This document shows, one piece after another, positions 1 through 8,225 of a stretch of 64,000 nucleotides of DNA. The notes beneath the pieces were generated by a model. The model had not been told where the DNA came from and ran no database searches. It worked only from the letters and a program-made list of their open reading frames with translations. Where the stretch lies: positions 21,580-85,579 of the forward strand of contig DASTRY010000086.1 in the NCBI GenBank assembly GCA_035760965.1, read 5' to 3'. The position numbers were made by a program, and so were the translations under genes. The first letter of the stretch is position 1. Each line of letters starts with the position of its first letter. This stretch comes from JADGHX01 sp035760965. Its GTDB lineage: Bacteria > Pseudomonadota > Gammaproteobacteria > Steroidobacterales > Steroidobacteraceae.

Positions 1-915
1 CCCGAGACTGGTCCTTAGCGTCAGACGCGGCGCCCGCCGCAGCAGTGGGCTCGATTCGAAGGCCGCGCGCAGGTGGTAGTTGGGAATACGTGGCGCCAAA
101 TGGTGGATATGGTGGTAACCGATATTGCCGGTGAACCAATGTAGGATTCGCGGCAGGTCGTAGTGGGAACTGCCTGCGATCGCAGCCTTCTCGTAGTCCC
201 AACTTTCTTGCCGGGCCCAATATGCAGGTCGGAACGTGTGCTGCACGTAGAACAACCACACGCCCAGCGCGCCTGCAATGAGCACCACGGGGAGTTGCAC
301 CAGCAGCAACGTTCGCCAATCGAGCAGCAGGACGCAGGCGGCGCTCACAATCAGAAGCATCAAATTGTTGAGCAGTACGCTCGCCCACTCTTTTCTCCAC
401 GACAGCGGCAGACCGATCGGCAGCCGATGCTTGATCACGAATTGATACAGGGGCCCTAGTCCCAGCAGCACCGGCATGCTGCGATAGCAGCGATAGAGAA
501 ACCGGCTCCATGCGGAGCGTTCTCGATATTCCCTTACCGTCAGCGTGCGGATGTCGCCGAATTCGCGCCGATCGAGATTCCCGGAAGTTCCGTGATGCAC
601 AGCGTGGGTCTTCTTCCAGTATCCGAACGGAAACAAGGTGATCAACCCGATGCAGGCCCCGACCCACTGATTGGCCCGCCGGCTGGCGAAGTACGAGCCA
701 TGGCCACAGTCATGCTGAATGATGAACAGCCGAACGTATAGTCCTGCAGCAGGCAGTGCGAGCAGCAGAGCGCAGCCATGTCCCCAGTCCGCCTGGACGC
801 TCCAAGCCATCAGCGACCACAACAGCACGAACAGCGGCAGAGTATTGCCGAGCTGCCACAGCGCGCGAACCAACGACGGGCGGGCGAATGGGGCGCACAG
901 CTGACGCTCGTTCAT
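1..915 (-). CDS. fatty acid desaturase (C-terminus cut by window edge)
   Basis: Membrane di-iron desaturase that would introduce a double bond into acyl chains. The frame opens with ATG at 913-915 and stays open to base 1, giving 305 visible codons with the C-terminus missing. All three histidine boxes of the family are present: HDCGH at about residues 68-72, HAVHH at 104-108 and a YHHIHH box at 267-272, separated by hydrophobic stretches (for example residues 22-41 and 46-67) that fit membrane segments. The spacing of the boxes matches the FA_desaturase family. Substrate and position specificity cannot be read from the sequence. It is the outermost visible gene of a series of stress-related genes, where membrane fluidity control would fit; that context is inference. 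Confidence 0.88.
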   Translation of the reverse strand, partial: MNERQLCAPFARPSLVRALWQLGNTLPLFVLLWSLMAWSVQADWGHGCALLLALPAAGLYVRLFIIQHDCGHGSYFASRRANQWVGACIGLITLFPFGYWKKTHAVHHGTSGNLDRREFGDIRTLTVREYRERSAWSRFLYRCYRSMPVLLGLGPLYQFVIKHRLPIGLPLSWRKEWASVLLNNLMLLIVSAACVLLLDWRTLLLVQLPVVLIAGALGVWLFYVQHTFRPAYWARQESWDYEKAAIAGSSHYDLPRILHWFTGNIGYHHIHHLAPRIPNYHLRAAFESSPLLRRAPRLTLRTSLG

Positions 916-932
916 GGCTCGAACGCTCTTGT

Positions 933-1169
933 TTACGATGGGGCGACCGCAACCGTTTCCAGAACGCGATCGGATATCAAACCCGCCCTCAACTCCACGG
1001 AGTGCTCGCACGCCCTGCAGGAGTCGCTCGTCGCGCACTCCTCGCACAGCGACTGTCCACTCCAGGTGGGTGGCTTGTCCTCACGCTGCCGGAAATCCTT
1101 CAGCGGCCAGGCAGAGCAGTTGTGGCACCAGTGCCAGATAACGCCGCTGCTACTCTTGCGATAGGGCAT
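933..1169 (-). CDS. small Cys-rich protein with zinc-ribbon-like pairs
   Basis: A 78-residue protein of unknown function. The ATG at 1169 is preferred over an upstream in-frame start because GGAGG lies four bases before it. The N-terminal part holds a WHWCHNC pair followed by CEEC and later cysteines, the spacing of a small zinc-binding knuckle. Similar tiny WHWC-type proteins are common in proteobacterial genomes, but I know of no assigned role. It lies 17 bases upstream of the desaturase start and on the same strand, so co-transcription is possible. Confidence 0.6.
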   Translation of the reverse strand: MPYRKSSSGVIWHWCHNCSAWPLKDFRQREDKPPTWSGQSLCEECATSDSCRACEHSVELRAGLISDRVLETVAVAPS

Positions 1170-1244
1170 ATGGCCTCCATTACATTCGCACTCACGCCGC
1201 ACTCTCGGAGATCGCCGGGCGTTAGCGCATCGGACTTTGGCGAA

Positions 1245-1547
1245 TCACTCGCTCAGGTTGAAACGAGCCCGTGCCGCGCGGACGATGGGCCGCAGCGCCA
1301 CCGCAATGTCATCCGCCAGTGGCGCACGCAAGCCGTGCAAAGCCACCACCTTGCCGGACCAATTGCATCCTTCATCGTCGGGCACCCGCAATCGATAGCC
1401 TGCTGAGATGTCCACCGCTTCAAAGCCTGGCACCTCGTGCAGTCGGTCCGTCAGGTAGCGGTCGAGCTTCTCAGGAGAGATCGCGGCTCGCTTACGCGGG
1501 CCGCGTCGCGTATGGCGCCCGATGCAACATCGTGCGAATGTGCGCAT
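1245..1547 (-). CDS. hypothetical protein, translationally coupled to CsbD-like gene
   Basis: A 100-residue protein I do not recognise. The first 20 residues are Arg-rich and may not be conserved. The middle has a plausible folded pattern (ISPEKLDRYL followed by a beta-like VDISAGYRLRV segment). Its ATG overlaps the stop of the upstream csbD-like gene by one base in a TGATG arrangement, which supports real translation and coupling. No signal peptide or membrane segment is seen. Confidence 0.5.
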   Translation of the reverse strand: MRTFARCCIGRHTRRGPRKRAAISPEKLDRYLTDRLHEVPGFEAVDISAGYRLRVPDDEGCNWSGKVVALHGLRAPLADDIAVALRPIVRAARARFNLSE

Positions 1548-1771
1548 CAGCGTGAGCTCACCGCGCGAAGATATTCGTTGCGCGCCTCGAAGCTGGAGAT
1601 CTGGCGTTCCGCTTCAGCGATCGTAATCCCGTAGCTCGCGCATATCTGCTCGGCCAAACGGATGCGCTGTCCCGCAATCACATTGAGCTGCGAATGCGTG
1701 AGCTTCGTCCAATGCGCCTGCACTTCATTTCTGAAGGCTTTCCATTCGATCGCAGCAGCGGTCCAATCCAT
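1547..1771 (-). CDS. CsbD-like stress protein
   Basis: A 74-residue protein of the CsbD family, small proteins induced by general stress in many bacteria, with unknown biochemical role. It shows the family pattern: an N-terminal W-x4-W region, a central WTKLTHSQLNVIAG helix, an IRLAEQI segment, and the closing YGIT-x-AEAERQI motif near residues 47-57. Length is typical. It is followed by an overlapping hypothetical gene, and a decayed second copy of the same gene lies about 560 bases away (2329-2495). Confidence 0.8.
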   Translation of the reverse strand: MDWTAAAIEWKAFRNEVQAHWTKLTHSQLNVIAGQRIRLAEQICASYGITIAEAERQISSFEARNEYLRAVSSR

Positions 1772-2158
1772 GCGCGAAGCATGCCTCGAACCGGCGCGCT
1801 GTTCTGTGCGCGGGCGAACACAGCCGCCGAAACCGCTCCACGGCGATGGGTGATTTCGCTGTCAATGTTTTAAGGACGAGCGCAGTTCCGCTGGCGACAA
1901 CGTGCGAGCACCTTCGAAGGATCGCCCCGCGCTGGCGCGCCTTGGGCCACCTTTCTGCGCGAGCGCGATCAATCGTCCGCGACCTCGAGTCGAACCGACG
2001 CAGATTGAATTGCCGAGCCACTTATGTGCGGAGGCGCGCAGACGGGCTGCGGATCTGCGGGGCACCCTGCATGAATCATGAAGCACCTCACAGCTCCCTC
2101 AGCGTCAGCACACTCACATTCCGACGCGGCCGCAGACCGCGGGCACCCGAGCGCGGGA
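1772..2158. other. gene-less interval
   Basis: No convincing gene is seen. The open frames across this stretch are Arg-rich and lack start signals. It presumably contains the promoter for the minus-strand csbD-like gene starting at 1771. Confidence 0.4.
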
Positions 2159-2332
2159 ATGGATCTCGCGCATACACAGAAGCGCGTGTCCGCTGAGGCC
2201 GCGTTCGAGCACGCCACCATCGAGGCGATCGCGCATGGTCTGGAGGGTCGCCACAGTGAGGCGAACGAGGCGGCCCGGAAAGCGCGCTGGTTGTACCGAG
2301 ACTGGAAGGAACTCGAAGATCCCGCGCCTTAG
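2159..2332 (+). CDS. small hypothetical protein
   Basis: A 57-residue candidate starting at ATG 2159; an upstream in-frame ATG at 2078 would add a low-complexity Ser/His/Ala leader that looks non-coding. The C-terminal half has a helical pattern ending in RKARWLYRDWKELE. No family is recognised. Its stop overlaps the end of the csbD pseudogene on the opposite strand. It may be a real small stress-island gene or a chance frame. Confidence 0.35.
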   Translation: MDLAHTQKRVSAEAAFEHATIEAIAHGLEGRHSEANEAARKARWLYRDWKELEDPAP

Positions 2333-2495
2333 GGTGGGTCACTCCGAGGAGCGGAGCACGCCCCTACCCGAGCCTCGCGCCTACGGGTTGCGGCTTCGAA
2401 GTTGCGGATCTGACGCTCCGCCTCATCGGGCGTGACGCCATTGAGCACGGAGTTACATTTCTGAAGGGCTTGGATTCGCAAGCGCTCCAATCTAT
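2329..2495 (-). pseudogene. decayed CsbD-like gene with internal deletion
   Basis: A second copy of the csbD-like gene at 1547-1771. The DNA aligns at the start: the intact gene reads ATGGATTGGACCGCT and this copy ATAGATTGGAGCGCT, and both share GCCTTCAGAAATG or a near match. About 80 bases are then missing, so that the FRN codons run almost directly into GVTPDEAERQIRNFEA, which corresponds to YGITIAEAERQISSFEA of the intact gene. The start codon is ATA and the two halves are in different frames. The C-terminal half is well conserved, so the loss may be recent. Confidence 0.7.
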
Positions 2496-2574
2496 CGGTA
2501 GCTTACCCGTACGCGACTCCGTGCTTCGTGCGCCTGAGCACTCACTGGCCAGCACGGCGAAGCGTCGCTCAGCA

Positions 2575-3051
2575 TCAGACATTCGAGCGAATCGCCCGCG
2601 GTGTTCTGCCTCTAAATCGATTGCACAGATCTCGAACGCGATCGTGGTTAGTCGTCACGCCCTCGTACTGACGTTCCACGATCGAGCGCGCGGGCTCAGG
2701 CAAGTCGAGCTTCAGGGCATCCGCATAGCGAGTCTTCGCATAGTCCTCGGCACGCTCGCATTCTTCCAGGATCGAGTTGTCGTCGCGGGTGCTCAGGGCC
2801 GACTTGATACTGATCCAGCCGCGATGCGCAGCTGCCCTTATGCTGCCCGCTTCCGCCGCATTGCCACCGAGCAGCCGCACCTGATCCTGCAGTTCCGCCG
2901 CCGCTGCGCGACGAGACTCCTCGCACAGCTTGAACAGGCCGCTGAGTTCCGGCTCATGCGTGTTTTTCGCGGCGAGCGCGAACCCCTTCTCGCCGTCCTT
3001 CGCTGTTTCGATCAGCTCGTTCAGTGTTGCGATGACTTCGTCGTTCAACAT
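2575..3051 (-). CDS. DUF2383-type four-helix-bundle protein
   Basis: A 158-residue protein resembling the DUF2383 / PA2169 family, ferritin-like helical proteins of unknown function often found with stress genes. The ATG at 3051 is chosen because it begins the family N-terminus (LNDEVIATLNELIETAKDGEKGF) and has a GGAGA ribosome site six bases upstream. The upstream in-frame extension to 3138 is unlike the family. Conserved features include the early E-x2-KDG-x2-GF segment and several amphipathic helices. No signal peptide is seen. Confidence 0.8.
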   Translation of the reverse strand: MLNDEVIATLNELIETAKDGEKGFALAAKNTHEPELSGLFKLCEESRRAAAAELQDQVRLLGGNAAEAGSIRAAAHRGWISIKSALSTRDDNSILEECERAEDYAKTRYADALKLDLPEPARSIVERQYEGVTTNHDRVRDLCNRFRGRTPRAIRSNV

Positions 3052-3298
3052 GGGAATCTCCAATGGGTGTTCAAGTAAGGCGGCGCGTAGCGCAGAGAGT
3101 GTTACCGTCGAACAGAACTGCACGCGCGCGAGTTGCATGCCGCGCAGTGAAGTTGTGAGGCTATGGATCCGCGGGCGGACGGTCTGTGCGTCAGCACACT
3201 GGCCGACGAGAGCTTTCGAGTCAGCCGTTTAGGCAAGCTGACGGCGCTATGCGCGCAAGCGCACTGACAGCGATCACCCGGCAGTACAGAGTACGCGC

Positions 3299-3637
3299 AT
3301 GATGAAACACGACGCCTCCGCGCCCAACCGAGATTCAACTTCCTCGCACAGCTTTTGCGCAGCTGCCGCACCTCCAGTGGAAGTGTTCTACGTCGTGCAG
3401 AGCACGGGCCTGCTCGGCGAGCGGCACCATCGCCTACGCTCCGACTTGTACGAAACGCGGCCGCAAGCGGACGTGGAGCTCGCCGGTCTCCGGCAGGCGG
3501 ATTCCGCTGGCACCTACAGCGTTTGGAAAAGTGTCACGTACATTGAGCCCGCCGAGTGGTTACACAGAGTCGTGCGGTCCGACGGCTCGCTCATTCTGCC
3601 GCGGCTCCGCGGCGTCGAGAAACTCACGGACTGCTGA
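3299..3637 (+). CDS. hypothetical protein
   Basis: A 112-residue protein I do not recognise. After a polar N-terminus the sequence has a folded, mixed alpha/beta pattern (VEVFYVVQSTGLLGERHH, then YSVWKSVTYIEPAEW). No signal peptide or membrane helix is seen. An alternative start a codon later (3302) is equally possible. It lies in the stress island, upstream of a small membrane protein gene on the same strand. Confidence 0.5.
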   Translation: MMKHDASAPNRDSTSSHSFCAAAAPPVEVFYVVQSTGLLGERHHRLRSDLYETRPQADVELAGLRQADSAGTYSVWKSVTYIEPAEWLHRVVRSDGSLILPRLRGVEKLTDC

Positions 3638-3715
3638 CAGCCTCGGCTTTCTGCAAGTGGACGCAACCGGTGCGGCTGCCAACCGTTCATCAGCACACTT
3701 GCGAGGAATCTATCC

Positions 3716-4189
3716 ATGAATGCAAAAGGTGTCGCCTACATCGTCCCCGCTGTCGTGTTTGGCGTATTCGTGCTGGCGAACTGGACGCTATTCGCCGCGG
3801 CTGTCGAGCTGAATTTTCTGATCGTGCGGGTCCAAGCGCCGCTGATCATTCTCATGCTGCTCGTCGCGGGAGTGATCTTGTTGGTTGATCTGGGCGTCCA
3901 CGCGCTGAGCACGCGTGCGTGGGTGCGAGAACGGCGCGCTCTGAGGAAGGACCTCGAAGCCGCTCGTCTGCGAGCGGAACATGAAGAGGAATCTCGCACT
4001 GGCACGTTGCGGCTCGCCATGGAGCGGCAGCTGGCCGCCATTCGTGCGCAGCTCGATCAATTGGTCGACGGTCAGGCTGCCATGCTGGGGCGGCCACCGG
4101 TCGTCCGCGCCCTGGAGACTGAAATTGCCCGCTCCTTCGAACCCGAGATCATTGCGCCGCGAGCCGCCACCGACAGGCGCGCCCGCTGA
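3716..4189 (+). CDS. LapA-like two-helix inner-membrane protein with cytoplasmic coiled coil
   Basis: A 157-residue protein with two predicted membrane helices (about residues 6-28 and 42-64) followed by a charged, helical tail (RRALRKDLEAARLRAEHEEE and onward to about residue 125) that looks like a coiled coil. This layout matches small LapA-domain membrane proteins of unknown function. A GAGGAA ribosome site precedes the ATG. It stands alone between a hypothetical gene and a convergent BON lipoprotein gene. Confidence 0.65.
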   Translation: MNAKGVAYIVPAVVFGVFVLANWTLFAAAVELNFLIVRVQAPLIILMLLVAGVILLVDLGVHALSTRAWVRERRALRKDLEAARLRAEHEEESRTGTLRLAMERQLAAIRAQLDQLVDGQAAMLGRPPVVRALETEIARSFEPEIIAPRAATDRRAR

Positions 4190-4398
4190 ATGGCTTGATG
4201 GGCTGATCAACCTGGACAATAGGCCACTCTTATATATGCCGGACTGCAGCCTTCCGGGAGTCGGCTCGGCCACCCGCCACGTTAGAGACTCGGCGCCGAG
4301 GCTCGCTTGCCGGGCCGCCCGTTGTCCAATCACCGCCGCAAGCTCGAAGTGTGCGAGCCTCGCGGCGGGTCGCGGGTGGGGAGTGTGCGTGCGGCAGC

Positions 4399-4710
4399 CT
4401 ACTTCAGCTGCATGTCGTTCTTGACTGACTTCACGCCGCTGACGGCGCTCGCCACCCTGACGGCGGACTTGATGTCGTCGCGCGAGCTCACGAAGCCGCT
4501 TAGTTGGACGACGCCCTTGAACGTCTCGACATTGATCTCCGAGACCTTCAGGCCCGGCTCGCCCAGGATGGCCGCCTTGACCTTGGTGGTGATGGCACTG
4601 TCATCGACGTACTGACCCGTCCCCTCATGCGTGCGTGTCGACGCACAGCCGAGAGTTGCCATGAGTATGACGGTCGCGAAGACCGCGCTGAGAGTTTTGA
4701 TGAGACGCAT
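4399..4710 (-). CDS. BON-domain lipoprotein (OsmY-like)
   Basis: A 103-residue lipoprotein with a signal peptide ending in the lipobox LMATLGC, so the mature protein starts at a lipidated Cys at about residue 22. The rest is a single BON domain, the phospholipid-binding fold found in OsmY-type envelope stress proteins: DDSAITTKVKAAIL, then INVETFKGVVQLSGFV and a closing VSGVKSVKNDM. It fits the envelope-stress theme of this region. It is transcribed divergently from the large GGDEF-EAL gene. Confidence 0.88.
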   Translation of the reverse strand: MRLIKTLSAVFATVILMATLGCASTRTHEGTGQYVDDSAITTKVKAAILGEPGLKVSEINVETFKGVVQLSGFVSSRDDIKSAVRVASAVSGVKSVKNDMQLK

Positions 4711-5020
4711 AGAATGAAACTCCAGGTGGATGCGCAGGAGGTTGCGGAGATCTGATCAGAGCGGACCGCGCTAATCTTTGGGGTGTCGCACGATGCTGCG
4801 CGCATCGTTCATGCAGCAGTCTGCCTCGAGTGGCGGGTCGAGTCGGTGCGGCGGCGAACGTACGCCCAGCCGTGGGTTACGTCGGTGTATGTCCTACCGC
4901 GCACATACCGGCACAGCGTCGCCATTCCCTGATTTTGCAATGTTCGTCAGCGCACAGTCGGCTGCGCGGCAAGCCGCTTGAATCCAAAACCGAAGGAGTT
5001 TTGATCGCACAAGAATCCTC
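4711..5020. promoter_or_regulatory. divergent intergenic region between BON lipoprotein and GGDEF-EAL genes
   Basis: About 310 bases without a clear gene, which must hold the promoters of both flanking genes. At 4991-4998 there is a strong ribosome-site-like GAAGGAG that is too far (about 22 bases) from the downstream ATG at 5021 but well placed for a TTG at 5001 that opens a 13-codon frame ending at 5042, overlapping the start of the large gene out of frame. Whether this leader is translated is unknown. Confidence 0.35.
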
Positions 5021-7135
5021 ATGCCTCAAAACATACTTCTGATCCAGGACGACCCTGCCGATGCCAGTGCCGTTCGCGAGGCGCTGCTCAATTCGAACGA
5101 TGGGTCGTTTCGAGTCGAATGGGTAAAACGCTGCTCCGCGGGCCTCGAGCGACTGACCGCGGAAGGAAGCCGCGGAGCCGACGGTATCGCGGCGATACTC
5201 GTCGACCTCTTCCTGCCGGACAGCCACGGACTCGAAACTTTCGACCGACTCTTTCGCGCCGCGCCTCAGATTCCGATCCTGGTGCTGAGCGCTACGCAAG
5301 ATGAGGATCTCGCCAGGCTGGCAGTGCAGCATGGCGCGCAGGACTATCTGTTGAAGGGTCGTCTCGATAGTTACTGGCTGCCGAAGGCCCTGCGTAGCAT
5401 GGTCGAGCGGGCCGCGAACGCAGAGGCGTTGTTTGAAGAAACAGAGCGCGCACAGGTAACGCTCGACTCCATCGGCGACGCCGTCATGAGCAGCGATGTC
5501 TACGGCAATGTGACCTATCTCAATGTCGTCGCTGAAAGCATGACCGGCTGGTCGCGCGAGGACGCCGCAGGTCATCCGATTGCGGAAGTGTTCTGCATCG
5601 TCGATGCAACCACTCGCGACCCCGCGCCAAATCCCATGGTGTTGGCGATTCGGGAGAACAAGACCGTATGCCTCACCCCGAACTGCGTTTTGATCCGGCG
5701 CGACGGAATTGAAGCCGCCATCGAAGACTCCGCGGCGCCGATCCACGATCGCCGCGGACGCGTCACCGGCGCGGTCATGGTGTTTCACGACGTGAGCACG
5801 ACGCGAGCGCTATCGCTCAGAATGTCTCATCTGGCTCAGCACGATAGCCTGACCGATTTGCCCAACCGCGCATTGCTGAACGATCGACTAACCCAGGCGA
5901 TGGGCATGGCACACCGTCACCGGCAGAGACTCGCGGTGCTGTTCCTGGACATGGATCACTTCAAGCGCGTCAACGACTCCCTGGGCCACGACATCGGCGA
6001 CCGCTTGCTGCAATCGGTGGCGCAGCGGTTGCTCGGTTGCGTACGCAGCTCCGACACGGTCAGTCGGCAGGGGGGCGATGAATTCGTGATCCTGCTCTCA
6101 GAGGTGACGCATGCACGGGATGCGGCGCATTGCGCGGAAAAAGTACTCCTTGCGCTGAGCACGCCCCATCGCATCGATCCGCACGATCTGCACATCACCG
6201 CGAGCATCGGTATCGTGACCTACCCCGACGACGGGACCGACGCGGCCACCTTGATGAAGCATGCGGACTTCGCGATGTACCACGTCAAGGACAATGGTCG
6301 GAACAACTATGAGTTCTTCGAGCCGGACATGAACGTGCGGGCCATCGAGCGGCAGTCCCTGGAAAACGGTCTGCGTTACGCACTGGAACGGCAGGAATTC
6401 CTGTTGCATTACCAGCCGATCATGAATTTGGAGACGGGCGCGATCATCGGCGCCGAGGCACTCATCCGCTGGGCTCATCCACAACGCGGTCTGGTGCTCC
6501 CTCAGCAATTCGTACCCATTGCGGAAGAGTCCGGCTTCATCGTGGCGATTGGCCGGTGGGTGTTGCGGGCAGCCTGTCGCCAGATCCGCGCCTGGCAGGA
6601 CTCAGGGCTGTCGCTGACGAGCATCGCGATCAACGTCTCGGCGGTGGAGTTGCGCGCCAGGGATTTCGTTTCAGACGTGCGCGCCATCCTGATGGAGACC
6701 GGCCTCGCGCCGTACTGTCTCGAGCTCGAGCTGACCGAAACCTTCCTGATGCAAGATTCGAAATCCACCGCGGCCGTGCTTCGAGCACTCAAAGACATGG
6801 GCGTGCAGCTCGCGCTCGATGACTTCGGTACCGGCTATTCGAGCTTGAGTCATTTGCGGCTCTTTCCGATCGGCATCCTGAAGATCGATCAGTCATTCGT
6901 GCACGATCTGACGACAGATTCCGACGATGCCAGCATCGTCACGGCGTTGATCAGCATGGGCAGGAGTCTGCACATGCGGGTCGTGGCGGAAGGCGTGGAA
7001 ACACGCGAACAGCTCGCCTTCCTTCGGGAGCAACGCTGTCCCGAGGGGCAAGGGCATTATTTTGGCAAGGCGATGGATGCCGAGGGATTCGCCAGGCTTC
7101 TGGAACGCAGAACAGTGGAGCCACGCCGCCTATGA
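5021..7135 (+). CDS. REC-PAS-GGDEF-EAL c-di-GMP turnover protein
   Basis: A 704-residue signalling protein. A receiver domain occupies about residues 3-125 with the likely phospho-acceptor Asp62 in LVDLFLPD. A PAS domain follows at about 140-265, then a GGDEF diguanylate cyclase domain (about 275-435) and an EAL phosphodiesterase domain (about 450-695). The cyclase signature is canonical (GGDEF) and an RSSD inhibitory site lies five residues before it. The EAL domain keeps EALIRW, DDFGTGYSS and the KIDQSF segment, so both enzyme domains look active. No membrane helix is seen, so it is cytosolic. Its partner sensor kinase is not in the window. The ATG has no strong ribosome site of its own. 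Confidence 0.93.
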   Translation: MPQNILLIQDDPADASAVREALLNSNDGSFRVEWVKRCSAGLERLTAEGSRGADGIAAILVDLFLPDSHGLETFDRLFRAAPQIPILVLSATQDEDLARLAVQHGAQDYLLKGRLDSYWLPKALRSMVERAANAEALFEETERAQVTLDSIGDAVMSSDVYGNVTYLNVVAESMTGWSREDAAGHPIAEVFCIVDATTRDPAPNPMVLAIRENKTVCLTPNCVLIRRDGIEAAIEDSAAPIHDRRGRVTGAVMVFHDVSTTRALSLRMSHLAQHDSLTDLPNRALLNDRLTQAMGMAHRHRQRLAVLFLDMDHFKRVNDSLGHDIGDRLLQSVAQRLLGCVRSSDTVSRQGGDEFVILLSEVTHARDAAHCAEKVLLALSTPHRIDPHDLHITASIGIVTYPDDGTDAATLMKHADFAMYHVKDNGRNNYEFFEPDMNVRAIERQSLENGLRYALERQEFLLHYQPIMNLETGAIIGAEALIRWAHPQRGLVLPQQFVPIAEESGFIVAIGRWVLRAACRQIRAWQDSGLSLTSIAINVSAVELRARDFVSDVRAILMETGLAPYCLELELTETFLMQDSKSTAAVLRALKDMGVQLALDDFGTGYSSLSHLRLFPIGILKIDQSFVHDLTTDSDDASIVTALISMGRSLHMRVVAEGVETREQLAFLREQRCPEGQGHYFGKAMDAEGFARLLERRTVEPRRL

Positions 7136-7140
7136 AAAAC

Positions 7141-7158
7141 GGGGCGCTCCTGCGCCCC
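7141..7158 (-). terminator. rho-independent terminator for the PRC-barrel gene
   Basis: A 7-bp perfect GC stem (GGGGCGC / GCGCCCC) with a 4-base loop lies between the convergent GGDEF-EAL and PRC-barrel genes. Read on the minus strand it is followed by GTTTTT, so it serves the minus-strand gene best. It may also slow transcription arriving from the plus strand. Confidence 0.75.
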
Positions 7159-7192
7159 GGATCTCATCCTGCGCCTGGATAGTTGCGCGCGT

Positions 7193-7723
7193 TCAGGTGT
7201 GATCTTTGGCAAGCTTGGCCTGCCAATAGGTGTCAGCGTCGCGACTCCAGGTGCCGCTCGATGCGTCCGTGATCTTGCCGTTCGGCAGAACTGGAGCCTG
7301 CTCGAGCTGCGATCGGTCCATGATCAGCTGGTCGTCCTGCATCGCAGACTTCACATTCGCCCACGGCACTGCGATTCGCTTGCCACCCACTCCCATGACG
7401 GCGCCATGAGATATGACCGCGTAACTCGCGTTCCCCTGCTTGTCGAGGAGGACTTCCTTCACTTCGCCGAGATTCTCCCCGGTGGACGTCTGTACCTTCG
7501 TCCCGACCATCTTTGCTCCGTGCTTGTCGGCCTTGCTGTCCTTCATGCTCGCATCCGCCACATGCGTGGCAGACACCGCATCTCGCTGAGCCTGGCTCGA
7601 AGCTGCGCTCGGCTGGGAGCTGGGTTGAGTTGCTGTTGGATTCGGCGGCGTCTGAGCCTGCGCGTACACCGTACTCGCGAGACCCAATGCTGCGACTATG
7701 CCTAGTGAATGCAGCGTCTTCAT
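7193..7723 (-). CDS. secreted PRC-barrel domain protein
   Basis: A 176-residue protein with a cleavable signal peptide (residues 1-23, ending VYAQAQ), a Pro/Ser/Gln/Ala-rich linker to about residue 70 and one PRC-barrel domain (about 74-150: KMVGTKVQTSTGENLGEVKEV, then SYAVISHGA and the IAVPW strand). PRC-barrel domains act as adaptor or RNA/photosystem-associated folds; exported single-domain versions in stress islands have no defined role. GAGGTG precedes the ATG by five bases. A terminator follows the gene at 7141-7158. Confidence 0.85.
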   Translation of the reverse strand: MKTLHSLGIVAALGLASTVYAQAQTPPNPTATQPSSQPSAASSQAQRDAVSATHVADASMKDSKADKHGAKMVGTKVQTSTGENLGEVKEVLLDKQGNASYAVISHGAVMGVGGKRIAVPWANVKSAMQDDQLIMDRSQLEQAPVLPNGKITDASSGTWSRDADTYWQAKLAKDHT

Positions 7724-8030
7724 CGTTACACCTCAAGTTACAAAGGGGGCGAGTATGGACTGCGCGAACTCGTGAGACGCTACCCGTAAACGCCATTCGC
7801 ATACCTGCAGTGAAGTCGCGACACTACGTGGAGTGCGCGGTTGCGTCTGTTCGTCAGCACACGCAGAGAACCATGGGCGCGGGCTCCGTGCCTCAGCGAA
7901 CGGGAAAGTGAGTTCAGGTGAGGGCCTGCCAATACCTGCGGAATGGTCAGGGGTGAAGCACTGGTGAAGCACTCCAAGTGTTTGTGGAAATCCCCTTGGT
8001 GATAAAAACAACTGCGGGAGTTTCAGCCCA
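7724..8030. other. gene-less interval upstream of the PRC-barrel gene
   Basis: No gene is seen. It presumably holds the PRC-barrel promoter and the 3' end of the basic-protein transcript. The tandem 11-bp repeat at 7952-7973 lies within it. Confidence 0.4.
7952..7973. repeat. tandem direct repeat, 11 bp x 2
   Basis: The unit GGTGAAGCACT occurs twice with no spacer. It lies 58 bases beyond the 3' end of the small basic protein gene and may be a protein-binding site or a replication slippage scar. Confidence 0.7.
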
Positions 8031-8225
8031 TCATTTCTTTTTCGCAGGCTTCGATAGCTGCTTCGCGGCGGCCGCCCGAGGGCGCCCCTGCTTGGACTTC
8101 GCCACCGTGCCTTTTCGCTTCTTTGTCTTCTTCGCCGCGGCTTTCACGACCGCTTTGGCGGGCACTTCCGCAGGACTCGGTGGTGCGGGCGCGCGCGCAT
8201 AGCTGGAGTTCGCATTCTTTGTCAT
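8031..8225 (-). CDS. histone-H1-like Lys/Ala-rich basic protein
   Basis: A 64-residue, strongly basic protein rich in Lys, Ala and Pro, with KAAAKKTKKRKG and a C-terminal KPAKKK run. It also contains a GRPR motif of the AT-hook type (KQGRPRAAA), which suggests minor-groove DNA binding. Such H1-like tails occur in nucleoid-associated proteins. No folded domain is seen. It could help compact DNA under stress; that is inference from composition only. Confidence 0.6.
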   Translation of the reverse strand: MTKNANSSYARAPAPPSPAEVPAKAVVKAAAKKTKKRKGTVAKSKQGRPRAAAAKQLSKPAKKK

